A stretch of DNA of 64,000 bases, taken from assembly GCF_011397635.1 (NCBI RefSeq), contig NC_064755.1, positions 20,939,282 to 21,003,281 of the forward strand, given 5' to 3'. A program made the position numbers and the translations under genes. Source of the stretch: Epinephelus fuscoguttatus (taxonomy: Eukaryota > Chordata > Actinopteri > Perciformes > Serranidae). Within the stretch, counting starts at the first letter, position 1. The number at the start of each line of letters is the position of its first letter. Under the pieces are notes generated by a model, which had not been told where the DNA came from, searched no databases, and worked only from the letters and a program-made list of their open reading frames with translations. Positions 1 to 11,775 of this stretch are shown here, piece by piece.

Positions 1-250
1 TTAGTTAACATGACAAAGAGTGATTTAATTTTAATGACAACAACCTGGGTGTTGCATGCAAATAAGTTTATAATTATAAATGTTATTGCCTGAAGCCTAT
101 CTTCATGTTTGGCATATAAGAAATGATTCATACAGTGGAGGAAAAGCTGATGTTTTTTCCCTGTTCATGTCACACCGCACTCCTCCTGTTTTGCTTTGAC
201 AACCTCTGCAGGGCTGTTATATTGTACTCACAGTGCTGTTTCTTTTTCAG

Positions 251-3200
251 GTCAGGAACCGTGTGTTTAGATGTTATTAACCAGACATGGACAGCTCTCT
301 ACGGTAGGTCACAGCCACAGCTCTCACTGTGACGGCTTTGTTGAACTGATCAACCGTGATAGCCAATAAAAAAAACCCCACACAAAGCGAGCAGCCTCTA
401 CAGCAGCTTCAGGCAGAGCATCTCGGTTTAATCAGCTTACACTTTAGTGATAACTGCTGCTTGTATTGAGGTCACGCACTGATAGATAAGAAGGTCCTGA
501 GGCTGAGAGGACTCTGAAGAGAACGTGGTGGACACACTCACCTGGAGGGGACTTTTCTCACTTTGTATCTGTTTGTTCAAGTGAAAGTGAATGTGTTGGT
601 GAACCTAACACTCTTCCAAACCTCTGTCGATCAGTGTCCAGATTCAGTCTTTGGGCCTTTCAGTTATAGCTCATTTGATCAAGCTGTGAAGCTTAAAACA
701 CACCGGCGCTGCTGTGGTGCGGCGTGTCATGTAAAGCGCATCAAGTGCTGCCCCTAGCTTTGCACTGCAACTCGTTAACAGACGTCCACACAAAGTTAAT
801 ACTACATTTACTGAAAGATCTGTACCTCTTCCACCTCTGCATTAGCTTAAAATCCTGTGCGGAGAGCCCCTAATTAAACTTGATTTCTCACCTGAAGAGC
901 TGAACTCCAGAGCTATGACTTGCCAGGCAATATCTTCTGGACCATGGTCTTTATAATGATGGGATCGTGGGTCATTTAGCTCAGGATATTTCTTGACCTC
1001 AACAATGAGTCTCTTGTCATCTAGTCTTTGTCACACACGAGACAGCAGCAGCTACAGTTTACTTTATGCATCCGTGGTGAGGAGAGGAGTCAAGCTGCCA
1101 CAGGAGCAGAGAAGAAGAGCTGCTACGTGAGCTGGTATGTACAAGTAGAGTGGGGGAGAAATGCGTTTAATTCTGGGGGCGGCGAGGCTGGAAATAGGAC
1201 AGTGGCTTAAAGTGCTGTGCGTCTAGTTGCCGCCAGTGTGGGATTGTACATTGACAATGATAGGGGCGCCATTGGTGTGTTTTGGCCTATCATATGATAG
1301 TTATTGCAACAGTGTCACTGTTTCAAAAAGTGTAATGGGAAAGGATGCGCTGTTTTAAAATTTAAAACCATCTGTGTTTTAAAGAAAAAGAGAGTGAAAG
1401 GTCTGAGATTTACATCAGCTGACGAGGGACAGCTATGTTTTATTTGTTTCTCTCAGGTAGACATTTGTTGTGTATGTGAAAACACCCTGATAGGTATTTG
1501 CGTATTTTGTGGGGGTGGTGTATCACCGCAGTAACGAGCAGTAAACACAGATAATAATCTTTAGCTGTGATGACTAACAGACTGAGCAGCTGACAAATAT
1601 AAGAATGCAGTCAGTAATCTCATCTAAATCTTGAAAAAAAATTGAAATAGCGTCACGATTTTGTAATGATGTTGTTAAAACATCCTAATATTCAATATAG
1701 TTGGTTTCAACATGATATTTGATTGATGTTTATCCCTGGAGAAAATCCGGTACTTGTTTAATTCTAACACATAATGGTCCTCCTCAGCTGCAGAAGAGAC
1801 AAGACACAACAACATTCTCTGTATTTGCACAAATGTTACCTAAAGGGTATTTTTATGCTTCAGCTTTACTTTCTTATATTTTTTAATGTGTAACTAAAGC
1901 CATTGTGTGTTGCATTCTGAGAACTGCCAAAGCACTGGTGACCTACACTCATCAGTGTGCTTGAACGCATCCTGTGTAGGCACAGACAGCACACTGAAGC
2001 TGCTGCTGTTAATGTGCTGCTCATGCTACAGCTCCTGTCTAGACACAGTGTTAGATATTGATCTGTTTGTCGTTTTAGCTACAGTACATAGTATATGTAC
2101 ATTCACAGCAAGGTTGAAGTTACTATAAATTTGAATAAAATTCTTTACTCACGCTTTCAGTGCTGAGACTGATCATGCCTGACCAGAAAACAATACAGCT
2201 GTGCAGCTATACAGCTGTTTGCATTGGACATTTCAATACAACAGAGACCTCTAGTGGATCATGATGAAATGACTCAGTGTTGGAGTAATGACAGCTCATC
2301 CAGCCTACTGATGTTTCTCAGCAGCTATGTTGTTCTCTGTGTAGGAAATACTCATTGTTTTGTAAGATTAAATAATCTGATATTTTTTGATTTATGTTGT
2401 TGAGTTTTGGTTCAAACTGTTTGGACGCACCAGGTGAGTTTACATATATGTGTAGGCAGGTATAGGCCAGGCGGGCACTGGGAAGAGCTTGTGGTTTTTT
2501 TTACCAGTGCAGGAGAGGCTGCAGACGCCATTGTTCTTTGTTTGTTTTCGTTGAAATGGTAAAATAAACCGTATGCAGCGTCTTGCTGTCCTGGACAATG
2601 AACGTATTTTCCCTGTGTAAGATGCCTTCTGTTAGTTCCCCCGTGGCTGTTTGATTTTGAGCCATTACACTCTGTTCTGACTGATCTTTCTCTCCATGTC
2701 CACCAGACCTGACCAACATCTTTGAGTCGTTCCTCCCTCAGCTGCTCGCCTACCCCAACCCCATCGACCCTCTGAACGGAGACGCAGCCGCCATGTACCT
2801 GCACCGGCCGGAGGATTATAAACACAAGATCAAAGGTAGCACAGCGGTGACTCACACCGAAAATCTGAAGTGGTGGATGAAAGGTTTAGATACAAAAAAT
2901 ATGTTTATGGTTGGCGTAGAGTACTCTGGTTTTTCTTCTCGATCTTGCTCAGTCCCAGAATGCAATGTGTGATTTTGCAAGGAGCAACTGTAGCTACTTA
3001 AGCTAAAAGGATTCAACACACATCGTTGAAGCCTAAATATTATCATAAGCCATGTCAGACATGTTTGCAACCTGCAATTAAAATACAGTCTGTAATTCAG
3101 TTGTTAAGTTGTTTATATCATATCAGAGACATGCAGAAGGTATGTGTGCATATGAATATTAATGTAAACAGATTATGTTTTAAAAACACTGGGACTTTTA

Positions 3201-4301
3201 CTTGTTTGTAATGAGTAGATAATTTAATGAGGACCAGACTTGATCAGCTGACAAAATGGTCTCAACTCAAGGTTCACACACTCGCAGCTCAAAATCCAGA
3301 TGTTTCCAGAAAATCTGCCAAAGAAAATGTGTACCCATTCACAACTGATATGTAAATATTATGTATGTAGGAGCTGGTTCATTGAGATAAACTATTTTTG
3401 TTGCTGGTTCTTTACACGGATGCCATTTATTCTAGAGGAGGAGGGCGCAACAAGATGATGTAATAAAAAGAGCGCCAGTCAAACCTCATTGTGCAAAGCG
3501 ATGTGGAAATTGTGAAGTAAAATATGGTCTTAATGTTTCACATATTCATTTGAGGAAAGTTACAGTCTCCTTATCACTCCATGATGATCTGATGTTTTCA
3601 TATGCCACCATCAAATGTGTCATGTATGCATTTTATTTTTTATGGATACACCAACTTTTTCACCTCAGCCAAGGATAAAATGTATTTCTGGTGTTTTGTT
3701 TATTTATTTTGCACAAATTTGAAATGTGCATAAAAACAGGTTATGAAAACACATTTTTAATGACACTTTTTTGGCAGATTAAATTTGCTCATTTGACCTG
3801 GAAATGGAAATGTACAAACTTTCCATTAGTATCTGCAGGACTTCTCATTCTTGTTGAATTAAAAGTTAAAGGTCCAGTATATGGGATTTAGTGAAATCTA
3901 GCAGTGAGGTTGCAGAATTGAAACTTCATAGGAGACCTAGATGCCTCTAAATCCTACACACTGGACGTTTAAGCTTAATACATTAATTTCTGAAATATAA
4001 TCATGGCAACTCAGTCTGCTGATGAAGAGTGTGTGATTTGAAAGCGGCCGAACATGTGAGTAAGTGGACTTTGAGTTGAGATCATTTTGTCCACTGGTAA
4101 AACTATGACTGCAGTTTATCCATAGCACAGTTACGACACCTTTCTCGCCCATGACCTCCTTGTTTGTCTTTTTTAGAGTACATCCAGAAGTACGCCACAG
4201 AGGAGGCTCTAAAGGAGCAGGAGGAGGGAGGGGGCGACTCCTCTTCTGAGAGCTCCATGTCAGACTTTTCGGAGGACGAGGCTCAAGACATGGAGTTGTA
4301 G
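251..4301 (+). CDS. ube2h: Ubiquitin-conjugating enzyme E2 H, 3' part (three coding exons)
   Basis: UBE2H is an E2 enzyme that takes activated ubiquitin from E1 onto a Cys and passes it on with E3 ligases such as the GID/CTLH complex. Three exons are readable: 251-303, 2707-2835 and 4177-4301 (stop TAG at 4299-4301). Each has AG/GT borders, and the phases join without a break. The first exon carries the catalytic Cys in [12 protein letters not shown]; the second carries [20 protein letters not shown] and [17 protein letters not shown]; the third carries the acidic Ser-rich tail [20 protein letters not shown], diagnostic for UBE2H. About 102 of roughly 183 residues are in the window; the N-terminal exons lie before position 1. 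The protein is nearly identical to the mammalian one, with small changes such as HRPEDYKHK and a GGG before the Ser run. The miR-183 cluster follows on the same strand, as in human. Confidence 0.97.
304..4176 (+). other. ube2h: Two ube2h introns (304-2706 and 2836-4176)
   Basis: These are the introns between the three recognised ube2h exons. They begin with gtaggt and gtagca and end with ccaccag and ttttag. I see no second gene, hairpin RNA or intact transposon in them. Short open frames here lack homology and splice context. Positions 1-250 are the end of a further upstream intron, ending ttcag at 250. Confidence 0.85.
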
Positions 4302-4942
4302 TGAACGGGAAGATCCCGTCCCCTTCGCCTCACAACAGACTGTCATTTCCTAAAGAGCAGAAACTCAGTACTATATTCATATTTAAACAAGACAATTTTT
4401 TACAGCAACACAAGGATTTTTATTGCTACACGAGGATTTGCAGTATGATATTGCAGAATATTAACCCTTACTTAGGAATTCATGACCACCTGCCCTGTCG
4501 CCCTCCTCTTCACCCCCAAGAGCCTTTTAAAATCAGAAAGGAGATCATCAGTCATTTCCACAATTTTCCGTGGCATCGATCGAGGCTTTCACACTGCTTG
4601 AAGTCCAGACTGAGCATTGAGCCCGACGCAGGAGGAAGGAGGGCTCAAGTTTTTTTTTTTCTTCTCTTTATTGGACACTTTACTCAACATCGGACATCTG
4701 ACAGAGTACTGCAGCATGACAATCCACGATTCCTGAGCGGTCCCAAATTTAAAAGAGCGTGGATTCCCATTTTGTTTAACGTCACCTTTATTTTTTTTGA
4801 CACTGCTGCCCCGAGGAGTCGCCATTACAATCATCACTTCAGAGGAGCTGAAGGCCACAGTGCGGTCATGTGTTCATCGTGTACAGACTGGCGTGGCTGC
4901 AGACGGCCTCTCTGACTGGACAAACCTGCTGACACGTCACAC

Positions 4943-4987
<45 letters not shown>

Positions 4988-6720
4988 CAAACTACCAATG
5001 CATCAACCATGACAACGCCACAGCATGTGTGTGTGTGTCTCTAGGTGTGTGTGCGTGTGTGTGCATGCATGAATGTAATCCAGGGAGAATCATGGTGTGT
5101 TACAAACCTGTGTTGAACTGACCCCTGAGCAGAAACCATCAGAGAAGTCTCACAGTCCTGATGCTTCTCCTCTTCAACACCCATCTCCTCCTCTTCCTCC
5201 TCTCCGTTTTAGGAAAGTGTTTGTCATTCTCTGAGTATCTTTGTATATTGTGGCATGACACAGACGTAAAGTTGTGTAGGGCTTTGTGGAGCTGTAGAAA
5301 TGGGGAGGACGCCTGTGCGCCGGGCAGGTTCGGTGGAGATTATCCAGGTCCTTGTTGAATTATTGAACTTATTAACTTTGCCTATTGCTTGTGTTGAACT
5401 ATAATAGGTGTTTGACTTGCGTAGGGATAGTTAGTTTTTTTTGTTTTTTTGTTTTTTTTTGCGGGTGGTGAATCCTATCATAACGTATTGTTTGATACTT
5501 ATATAATACACTAGTTTTAAGACTAACTGTCCTGTAAAGATGAGGAGAATTAATACATCTCTGTCTGTGGGATGACTCTTTGTTGAATCAAATCCTTCAC
5601 AGACATGTTGCACCCCTGCTCCACCTGCACCCCCTTCTTATGCAAATGTGTCCATCAAAGATGATTTACGTCGTCAGACAGAAGTGCTCTTTGTTTCAGC
5701 CATTCGACACAGTCGCATTTACTTTGTCACGCTGTTGAAGGCCTGTTGCTTTCAAAAATAGTGGGACCAAATCTAAGGGATCTACGAGCTTAGTTTCAGA
5801 ACAAATCCTCCTCAGACTGGATTTGGGGATAAAGAGTTTTCACCGACGTGAGAAGATAAATGTTCCTCGAAGTGTCAAACACTAGAGTGGACGTCTCAGT
5901 TTAGACCAAATTTAAATTCAGACACAAGAGTTTAAAGCTTCAGTCCTGGTTTACCCCCGGAGAGAAGTTCAAGTTGTGTTAGCGCCTGTGCAGAGGAGGT
6001 GTTCACCAGAGCAGTGACAGTTTACTGTTAAATTTCATGATGGTACACTGGTATGTGTTTCAGCGCAGGCTTGAATCTTGATGCATGTTTGTAACGTGCA
6101 CTCATTGCAGATCAGGTTGTGTCCTGCATTATTTCTGGAAGGAAACAAAAATGTAAATCTTAGTTTATCACCATTAAAATGGGCTATTTCTTCTTTGGAG
6201 AGAAATTGATTATAATCAAACATTTAACTGGTAGCCTACTCCCTTTATACGTTTTTAAAAGTGATATCAGGATCTCTTTGAAAAGGCTTAACCTTCATTT
6301 GAGAATTAATACAAGTTGGTAAAACTAGCATGTTGCAGTTTTTTTGGACAAGATGAAAAAATGTATTTGTTAAGCAGCCTCGTTAAAACGGCTCTAATTA
6401 GCCTCGGTAACCAAATATATGCTGTTGTAGGTCCAAGGACTACATGATGTCACAGTCATTTGTCATTTGCAACGAAAAACAAACCACTGTCCAGGCTGGA
6501 TCATCTGGATTCATCAGTGTATTCTGTATTTTTTATTAATGAGACACATATATTTGATGCCTATAATTTTTTTTGTTTGAATGTTTTTATTTTTGTCTTT
6601 TAAGCCCTGTTGTCCAGGATACAAGTCGAGATATCCCTGATTTTTAAAAAAGCAAAAAATGAATAAATGTGCTTCCCTTGTAACTTGAAGAAAGAAATAA
6701 ACAAAACAAAAAATATATGA
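4302..6720 (+). other. ube2h: ube2h 3' untranslated region
   Basis: A stretch of about 2.4 kb without a credible coding frame follows the ube2h stop. It contains a (CA)n array and ends in an A-rich segment with two AATAAA signals, at 6662-6667 and 6696-6701. The two signals next to each other suggest cleavage near 6715-6725. The 3' end is inferred; no transcript data are available. Confidence 0.65.
4938..4985. repeat. (CA)n microsatellite in the ube2h 3' UTR
   Basis: This is an almost pure CA dinucleotide run of about 48 bp, interrupted only near its start (acacgcac). A related GT-rich patch follows at 5026-5065, so the two could pair in the RNA. Confidence 0.95.
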
Positions 6721-8201
6721 ACTGTGTCAATATGTTGCTACTGTGTCAGACATTGTGTCAGATCTTTCAGGTACTGAGGTATGAAACCAATTTTGACAAT
6801 TAATTCTTCGGATTTCCTTTTAAAACCCCCTGAAATCGGAGCTAACTGGCTTGATTTCTTTAAAAAACATGGGAAGAAAGCAATGAGCCACTAAAGAAGA
6901 AATGACCCGAAAAATTAGCAAGAAATTAATAAAAAGAGAAAATTAATCCTTTAAAACCTGGAGCGACATCATTTTTCTTGTGCTGCTTTTTTAGGATCTA
7001 AACCTTTGAACCTCCCTTTGGAAATTGGTGTGATTTTTCTCAAAACATGGGAAAAGGGACAATCTTACATCTTACCAATTTTGGTAAGAAATGTCCCACA
7101 AATTGAAAAAAATTATATAAATATTATGACATTGAAATAAGTTAAATTAAAGACATTTTAGAATTATAGAAATTATTGAGAAAAATAGGGAAAAAGAAAA
7201 AAAATCATAATTATTACTATTACCACATTTTAAAATTATGTTACAGAACAATTATAATTTTTATGCACTCTTTCCAGGTAATTTCCTTTTTTTTTTTTTT
7301 TTTTTTCTTTTTTTCTTACAAATTTTCTAATTTTTAAATTAGTTATTCAATATGATTGTAAGAATCTTTATTGAAATAATGACTTACTGTCTCAAAACAA
7401 AGAAACTTTCAATATTTTGACACACCATATGGTAGGCTAAAGTCTTTCTTAAAAATATTAAGAAACATTCTCATTATTTTGAGATATTATGCACAGACTT
7501 TAAAAGATGGAGTCAATATTTTAAGGAAGTTTCTCATCATAACGACTCACTTATTTCCCCCCTCACGTGGCATTAAGGGGCTTCAGGGGACATCCACACT
7601 CACTGAACAATTCTAACATCTGTCTCTCCTCCGTCCACCAGATGGCAGTCTCACCTGTGTGTCGTAAAGACTGTTAAAGTGACGTATTTGACCTGTGTAA
7701 AGAAGGGGGTCCACTAACAGTGGACTACTAACCATTCATGTTTTATTATTCATTATTTAAGGACCCCCAGACCTATTCTTTTAACATGTGTTTAGAAAAG
7801 ATCCCTGATAAATCACATTGCTGATGTTTGACATCCATATGTGTAGGAAAATTTACATTATTATATTGACTTTTCATGCTTTGTTAGTGTTTATTCATTT
7901 AAATATTTATTATAGTCTCCATTGTTTAGACTGTCTTGGATATCAGAGAGGGTGTTTTATGTCTTTAGTTTAGGCCGTTTGCATGGGGGCATTTGTCCCA
8001 CCCATTACAACATTAAATTAGCAGAGCAACAAAATAAAAGACATTTACACCATAAATTGCTGCAGAAAAAGGCACAAATTGGTGCATAAAAATTTCTCCT
8101 GGTGCTTAGGATTTTCTGGAAGAAGACCCTCAGACTCCTTTTTAGCACTTTTTACTTTTCCTGAAGGTGAAGTGTTTTTATTATTATTTATAATAAAAAC
8201 A

Positions 8202-8237
<36 letters not shown>

Positions 8238-9243
8238 GTCTTTAAAAAGCGCCATTTCCGGTGAAACTTGGGAGTTTTCCCTGTTAAACTGTTTCTGGTT
8301 TCAGATCAGTTTCAGACATGACTCATGTTAAATAAGTAAATGAATGAAGGTGGTGCTCCTGCATGTTGAGATGCTGCTGGGTGACGCTCCTCAGCAGACA
8401 CAGGCCGACAGTAGTTTATAATGATCTTATGAAATATTCATTGTTGTGTGGCCGTGCAGCCTCTCTGAGCATATTCAGGTTTCTTATTTCAACATCAGTT
8501 TAATTTGGCTGTTGGAGGGTCGGAGCGGAACGATTAGCAGGCTTTTTGACCATTCTGTTCATTTTCTCCGGAAACCTTAGAGGTTTAAAAAGTATTTTAA
8601 ATGCGATAGTTGAGATAAGTGTGTTGGATGAGCAGCAGCGCCTGTGTGAGTGATACTAAATTATAGTTTTCCTCATGGACCCATTTTCCTCTGTTCTGGA
8701 ACTTAGATTAGAAGAGAAAAAACACAGAAAATTGATTTTTTAAAGACAGATTTTAACGATGTTGTTAATGCAGCCTTTTATTTATGGTGAAGATATTTTC
8801 AATGTATTTTGGGGGGATTATAACTGGGGTGTGGAGCTATTTCTTATAATCGAAAAAGCGCGCAATGAGTTTCAGTTTCATGAAAACAGAGATGCAGTAT
8901 TTTATACCATATTGTTTTGTTATAGAGTGGAGCTGGTGATGAGTAAAGTTATTTAAGAGTAACGCGAGCAGCAGCAGCAGCAGTGGTGGTGGTGGTGGAG
9001 CTGTGCAGAGGGCGATGAGACGCTGCTGGCCGGCTGCGCCTCCTTCATAATGTATGGAGAGGACAAAGGCTGCGCGGGTGGATTTCAGCGTCAACTTTGA
9101 AAGAGCCGTAACCCAAACCTGCCCTATCCCTCTCTGACGGATTCACATCAGCTGAAAGGATGATGCCTCTTTTTCCACCTGCAATCTGTCTAATAATGAC
9201 CGACAGCAGGTAAATGAGCCCTGCAGGGACATTTGGGTGCCCG
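6721..9243. other. Intergenic A+T-rich DNA between ube2h and the miR-183 promoter region
   Basis: No coding gene is seen. The stretch holds poly(T) runs at about 7288-7306 and 8203-8230, and a copy at 8030-8110 of a dispersed repeat that recurs near 11036-11130, 23800-23945 and 54860-54965. At 8968-9000 there is a short CAG run followed by a GGT run. G+C content and CpG frequency rise from about 8950 toward the TATA box. Confidence 0.6.
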
Positions 9244-9250
9244 TATATAA
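9244..9250 (+). promoter_or_regulatory. TATA box of the presumed pri-miR-183/96/182 transcript
   Basis: TATATAA lies in a G+C-rich context (ccgTATATAAcgaggagg), which suits a core promoter and predicts transcription starting near 9274. It is 2 kb upstream of miR-183 on the same strand and 170 bp upstream of a strong splice donor. The assignment to the microRNA transcript is inferred from position. Confidence 0.5.
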
Positions 9251-9273
9251 CGAGGAGGAGCAGAGGAGGCCTG

Positions 9274-9420
9274 GACAAACTTCTGGAGAGACAGAGCGGA
9301 GCTTCGGGCCTGGCTGCAGCAGGGTGCCACACCCGGTGGATGCTGGTAGGTCTGCTGTCTGGTGGCAAACATCAGAGTTTCATTATGTAACGTGTGGCCT
9401 GTGATAAGAAACTGAGGACG
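9274..9420 (+). ncRNA. Candidate first exon of the miR-183 cluster host transcript
   Basis: The segment begins about 25 nt after the TATA box and ends in gaggacg followed by gtaagtgtt at 9421, a near-consensus splice donor. It has no long open frame starting at an ATG on the plus strand. The next recognisable functional elements on this strand are the miR-183, miR-96 and miR-182 hairpins, and mammalian pri-miR-183 transcripts also begin a few kb upstream of the hairpins. The acceptor was not identified. Confidence 0.45.
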
Positions 9421-11255
9421 GTAAGTGTTCAAATGTTTGCGTCTTACGTTTCCTAATTTTATTTATGTTAAGATTAAAGTAGTGTAGGTCGTTATTATGG
9501 GCTTCAATCTGCGTTATTTCAGACTTATGTGGCTAGTGTTGCCACTTTAGTGCTTTATTATAGCAAGACTGTAATCCTAATTTAGTTTGAAGAGTACTAA
9601 ACTACTTCTGGCAACACTGAATTACCAACCGGTTTTCCAGCGTCCGCCACTGCAGTGCGCGTCCTGTGCGTAAAGGCGCAGAGGAAATGCGCTGCAGGCC
9701 TGCGTATAGGAGCAGAAGGAGAGGGAGGAGGGCGGCGTGGATTACTATACTGCCACTGGGTTAAGATGCTTAGCAACTAATTACCTGTCTACTAAAATCC
9801 CCTACCATACCGCCCAAACAAGCAGTGAGAGATGGGGACACGGAGAGTTAACTGGCACAGTGTGGAGCAACGGACTGAAGAAGTAACAACAACAACAACA
9901 ACAACAGCAACAACAACAACAACAAAAGTTAGTCTCCTCCACCAAGCCCAGTTCATCCAGCCGAGGACCACCAGGCTGTTTTCTCCTGTGAAAATATTCT
10001 GCTGCTTGTACTTTAGGAATCTTGGCTCAACAGAGATGTTTCTTCATGTCTTTTTATAACTGAAATGTTGATGTGAGAATATTGGATTATCTTTTAAAGG
10101 TAAGGTAAGACTCAGACCAACACCGGATGTCTAGAAAAATCTGCAGGCCTCCTCATTTTTTTTGGTAAATGCATGCAATTCCTTCCAAAGTGAGAATAAT
10201 TAGACTGCTACTTGTGTGTAGATTAAGAAGTAGGTGTTTGTGACCTTTAGCTGGTCTGATGATCATCACAATGAAAACAAATACACAAAAAGAACGGTTT
10301 GAAATCAGGAATTAATGCCATTGTTTTGTTTTCTGAAAAGGATAGTTAATCTTTTTCACTGCATCCTTGATTATAATGAGGAAGGACTTTACTGAAGGAG
10401 GTGAGTAATATTGTCTTTGTGACTATCAGTAGTAAGAATAACCAAGATATGAGGAGCAACTAAACACAGCAACTCCAGGAGATTTCTGTTTATGCTCCCT
10501 CCCTCCCTGTCTCTCCCTCTTTCTCTCTCTCTGAAGCTTTTTACTCTATTGATCTCTCCCGGAAACGGGAAGATGAGCCCTGCTTTGGGACCCATTTGGA
10601 GCATCTCAAAAATCACTTAGCGCATCATTCCCTACAGCCAGAATCAATCTGAGCTCCTCCACCAGCAGCAGGAGGGATCTCACGGAGGCCAGAGATGTCC
10701 CGAAAGCTAACAATAATCTTATGATAACTTTTTCAGAAGGAATGCATTCTCGGTTATGTGAAGATTTTCTTTAAGAAACTGGGTGAATCAGCACCACTAT
10801 ATGACCTGTCTGCCCTCAGTAGCAGATGGCACGGCTGGATTTACTCTCCATCCTGTGTGGTGGACAAAACGGAGATGAAGGAAGGACGCTGTTTGAAAGA
10901 CAAGGCTCCCCAAACTTTAAAGAAGTCAGGAGAGGGTGGCATGAGGCAGCATGCAGGATGTCAGGATTCACAGTTGGAGGAGAGATGGTCACGTTTTTGC
11001 CCCGTGTACACAGGTGTAGATTTTTTTGTGTTTTGTTGAGAACATGCATTTATCGCCCCAATAGAAACATTTACATTACAGACATTAACACCATACATTG
11101 ATGCAGAAAAGGCACAAACTGGTGCATATAAAGTCCCCAGAATGCAGGAAAGTAAGTGTTTGCAGCTTTAATTTTAAGGCTGAGGACCCCCCACACAGGC
11201 AATGATCTACATCCTGTCCTATGTAGCACATGTAATGTGGGACTGCACTTGTATC
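9421..11255 (+). other. Presumed pri-miRNA intron or leader upstream of miR-183
   Basis: No protein-coding gene is supported. The stretch contains a CAA/CAG simple run near 9888-9925, a pyrimidine-rich block at 10497-10535, and at 11036-11130 a copy of a dispersed repeat that ends about 130 bp before the miR-183 hairpin. Scattered short frames look random. Confidence 0.5.
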
Positions 11256-11256
11256 T

Positions 11257-11345
11257 CCTCCTGTTCTGTGTATGGCACTGGTAGAATTCACTGTCACAGC
11301 ACACTATCAGTGAATTACCATAGGGCCATAAACAGAGTAGAGACA
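11257..11345 (+). ncRNA. mir183: microRNA miR-183 precursor
   Basis: The 5p arm at 11271-11293 starts TATGGCACTGGTAGAATTCA, identical to vertebrate miR-183-5p over that length. The 3p arm at 11310-11331 starts GTGAATTACCATAGGGCCAT, the known 3p sequence. The arms pair around a loop of about 16 nt, and the lower stem continues with ctgttctgt against acagagtag. miR-183 acts in hair cells, photoreceptors and sensory ganglia with miR-96 and miR-182. It is the first hairpin of the polycistron here, as in mammals. Confidence 0.98.
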
Positions 11346-11408
11346 GAACCACGCTGCCTGCGTCCATGTGTGTGTCCCCGTCTGCTTCACATGTCCACTC
11401 TGAACTCT

Positions 11409-11495
11409 TCTTTGCCCGTTTTGGCACTAGCACATTTTTGCTTTGTGTCTCTTTGTTTGAGCAATCATGTGTAGTGCCAATATGGGACAAGACAG
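11409..11495 (+). ncRNA. mir96: microRNA miR-96 precursor
   Basis: The 5p arm at 11420-11442 starts TTTGGCACTAGCACATTTTT, the canonical miR-96-5p; seed mutations in this microRNA cause deafness in human and mouse. The 3p arm at 11462-11483 starts CAATCATGTGTAGTGCCAAT. The stem closes below with gcccg against gggac. It lies 149 nt after miR-183 (5p start to 5p start) on the same strand. Confidence 0.98.
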
Positions 11496-11684
11496 ACACT
11501 CAGCTGTTCGTAAATATTCTGTCATCTGTGTGAGAGGGAAACAGAGAGAGGAGAGGATGAACTATGGATCTCATCGATTGCTCTCAGATATCACTGGTTG
11601 CCATGGAGGCTCCATCTCTGAGACGCTGTCCCGTGTAACCTGAACCCTACTTGTCACTCGGATCTGGTGGCAGTGACGGTTGCA

Positions 11685-11775
11685 CTCTCCCACAGTGTTT
11701 GGCAATGGTAGAACTCACTCTGGTGGGCTGGAAGGATCCGGTGGTTCTAGACTTGCCAACAACTGACCGAGAGCT
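11685..11775 (+). ncRNA. mir182: microRNA miR-182 precursor
   Basis: The 5p arm starts at 11698 with TTTGGCAATGGTAGAACTCA, the canonical miR-182-5p with the same UUGGCA seed core as miR-96. The 3p arm at 11742-11762 begins TGGTTCTAGACTTGCCAAC. The loop is short and G-rich. At mature nucleotide 22 the genome has T where human and zebrafish miR-182 have A; this is outside the seed. It lies 278 nt after miR-96, so the whole cluster is compact, unlike human, where miR-182 is about 4 kb away. Confidence 0.97.

Noticed and set aside
2412-2855. 147-aa minus-strand frame
   Set aside because: It is antisense to the ube2h exon at 2707-2835 plus intron sequence.
4301-4915. 204-aa open frame after the ube2h stop
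   Set aside because: It starts at the last base of the ube2h stop codon, has no homology or splice context, and lies in the 3' UTR.
11071-11499. 142-aa minus-strand frame and a 90-aa plus-strand frame over the miR-183/miR-96 region
   Set aside because: Sequence constraint here is explained by the microRNA hairpins; the frames have no family resemblance.
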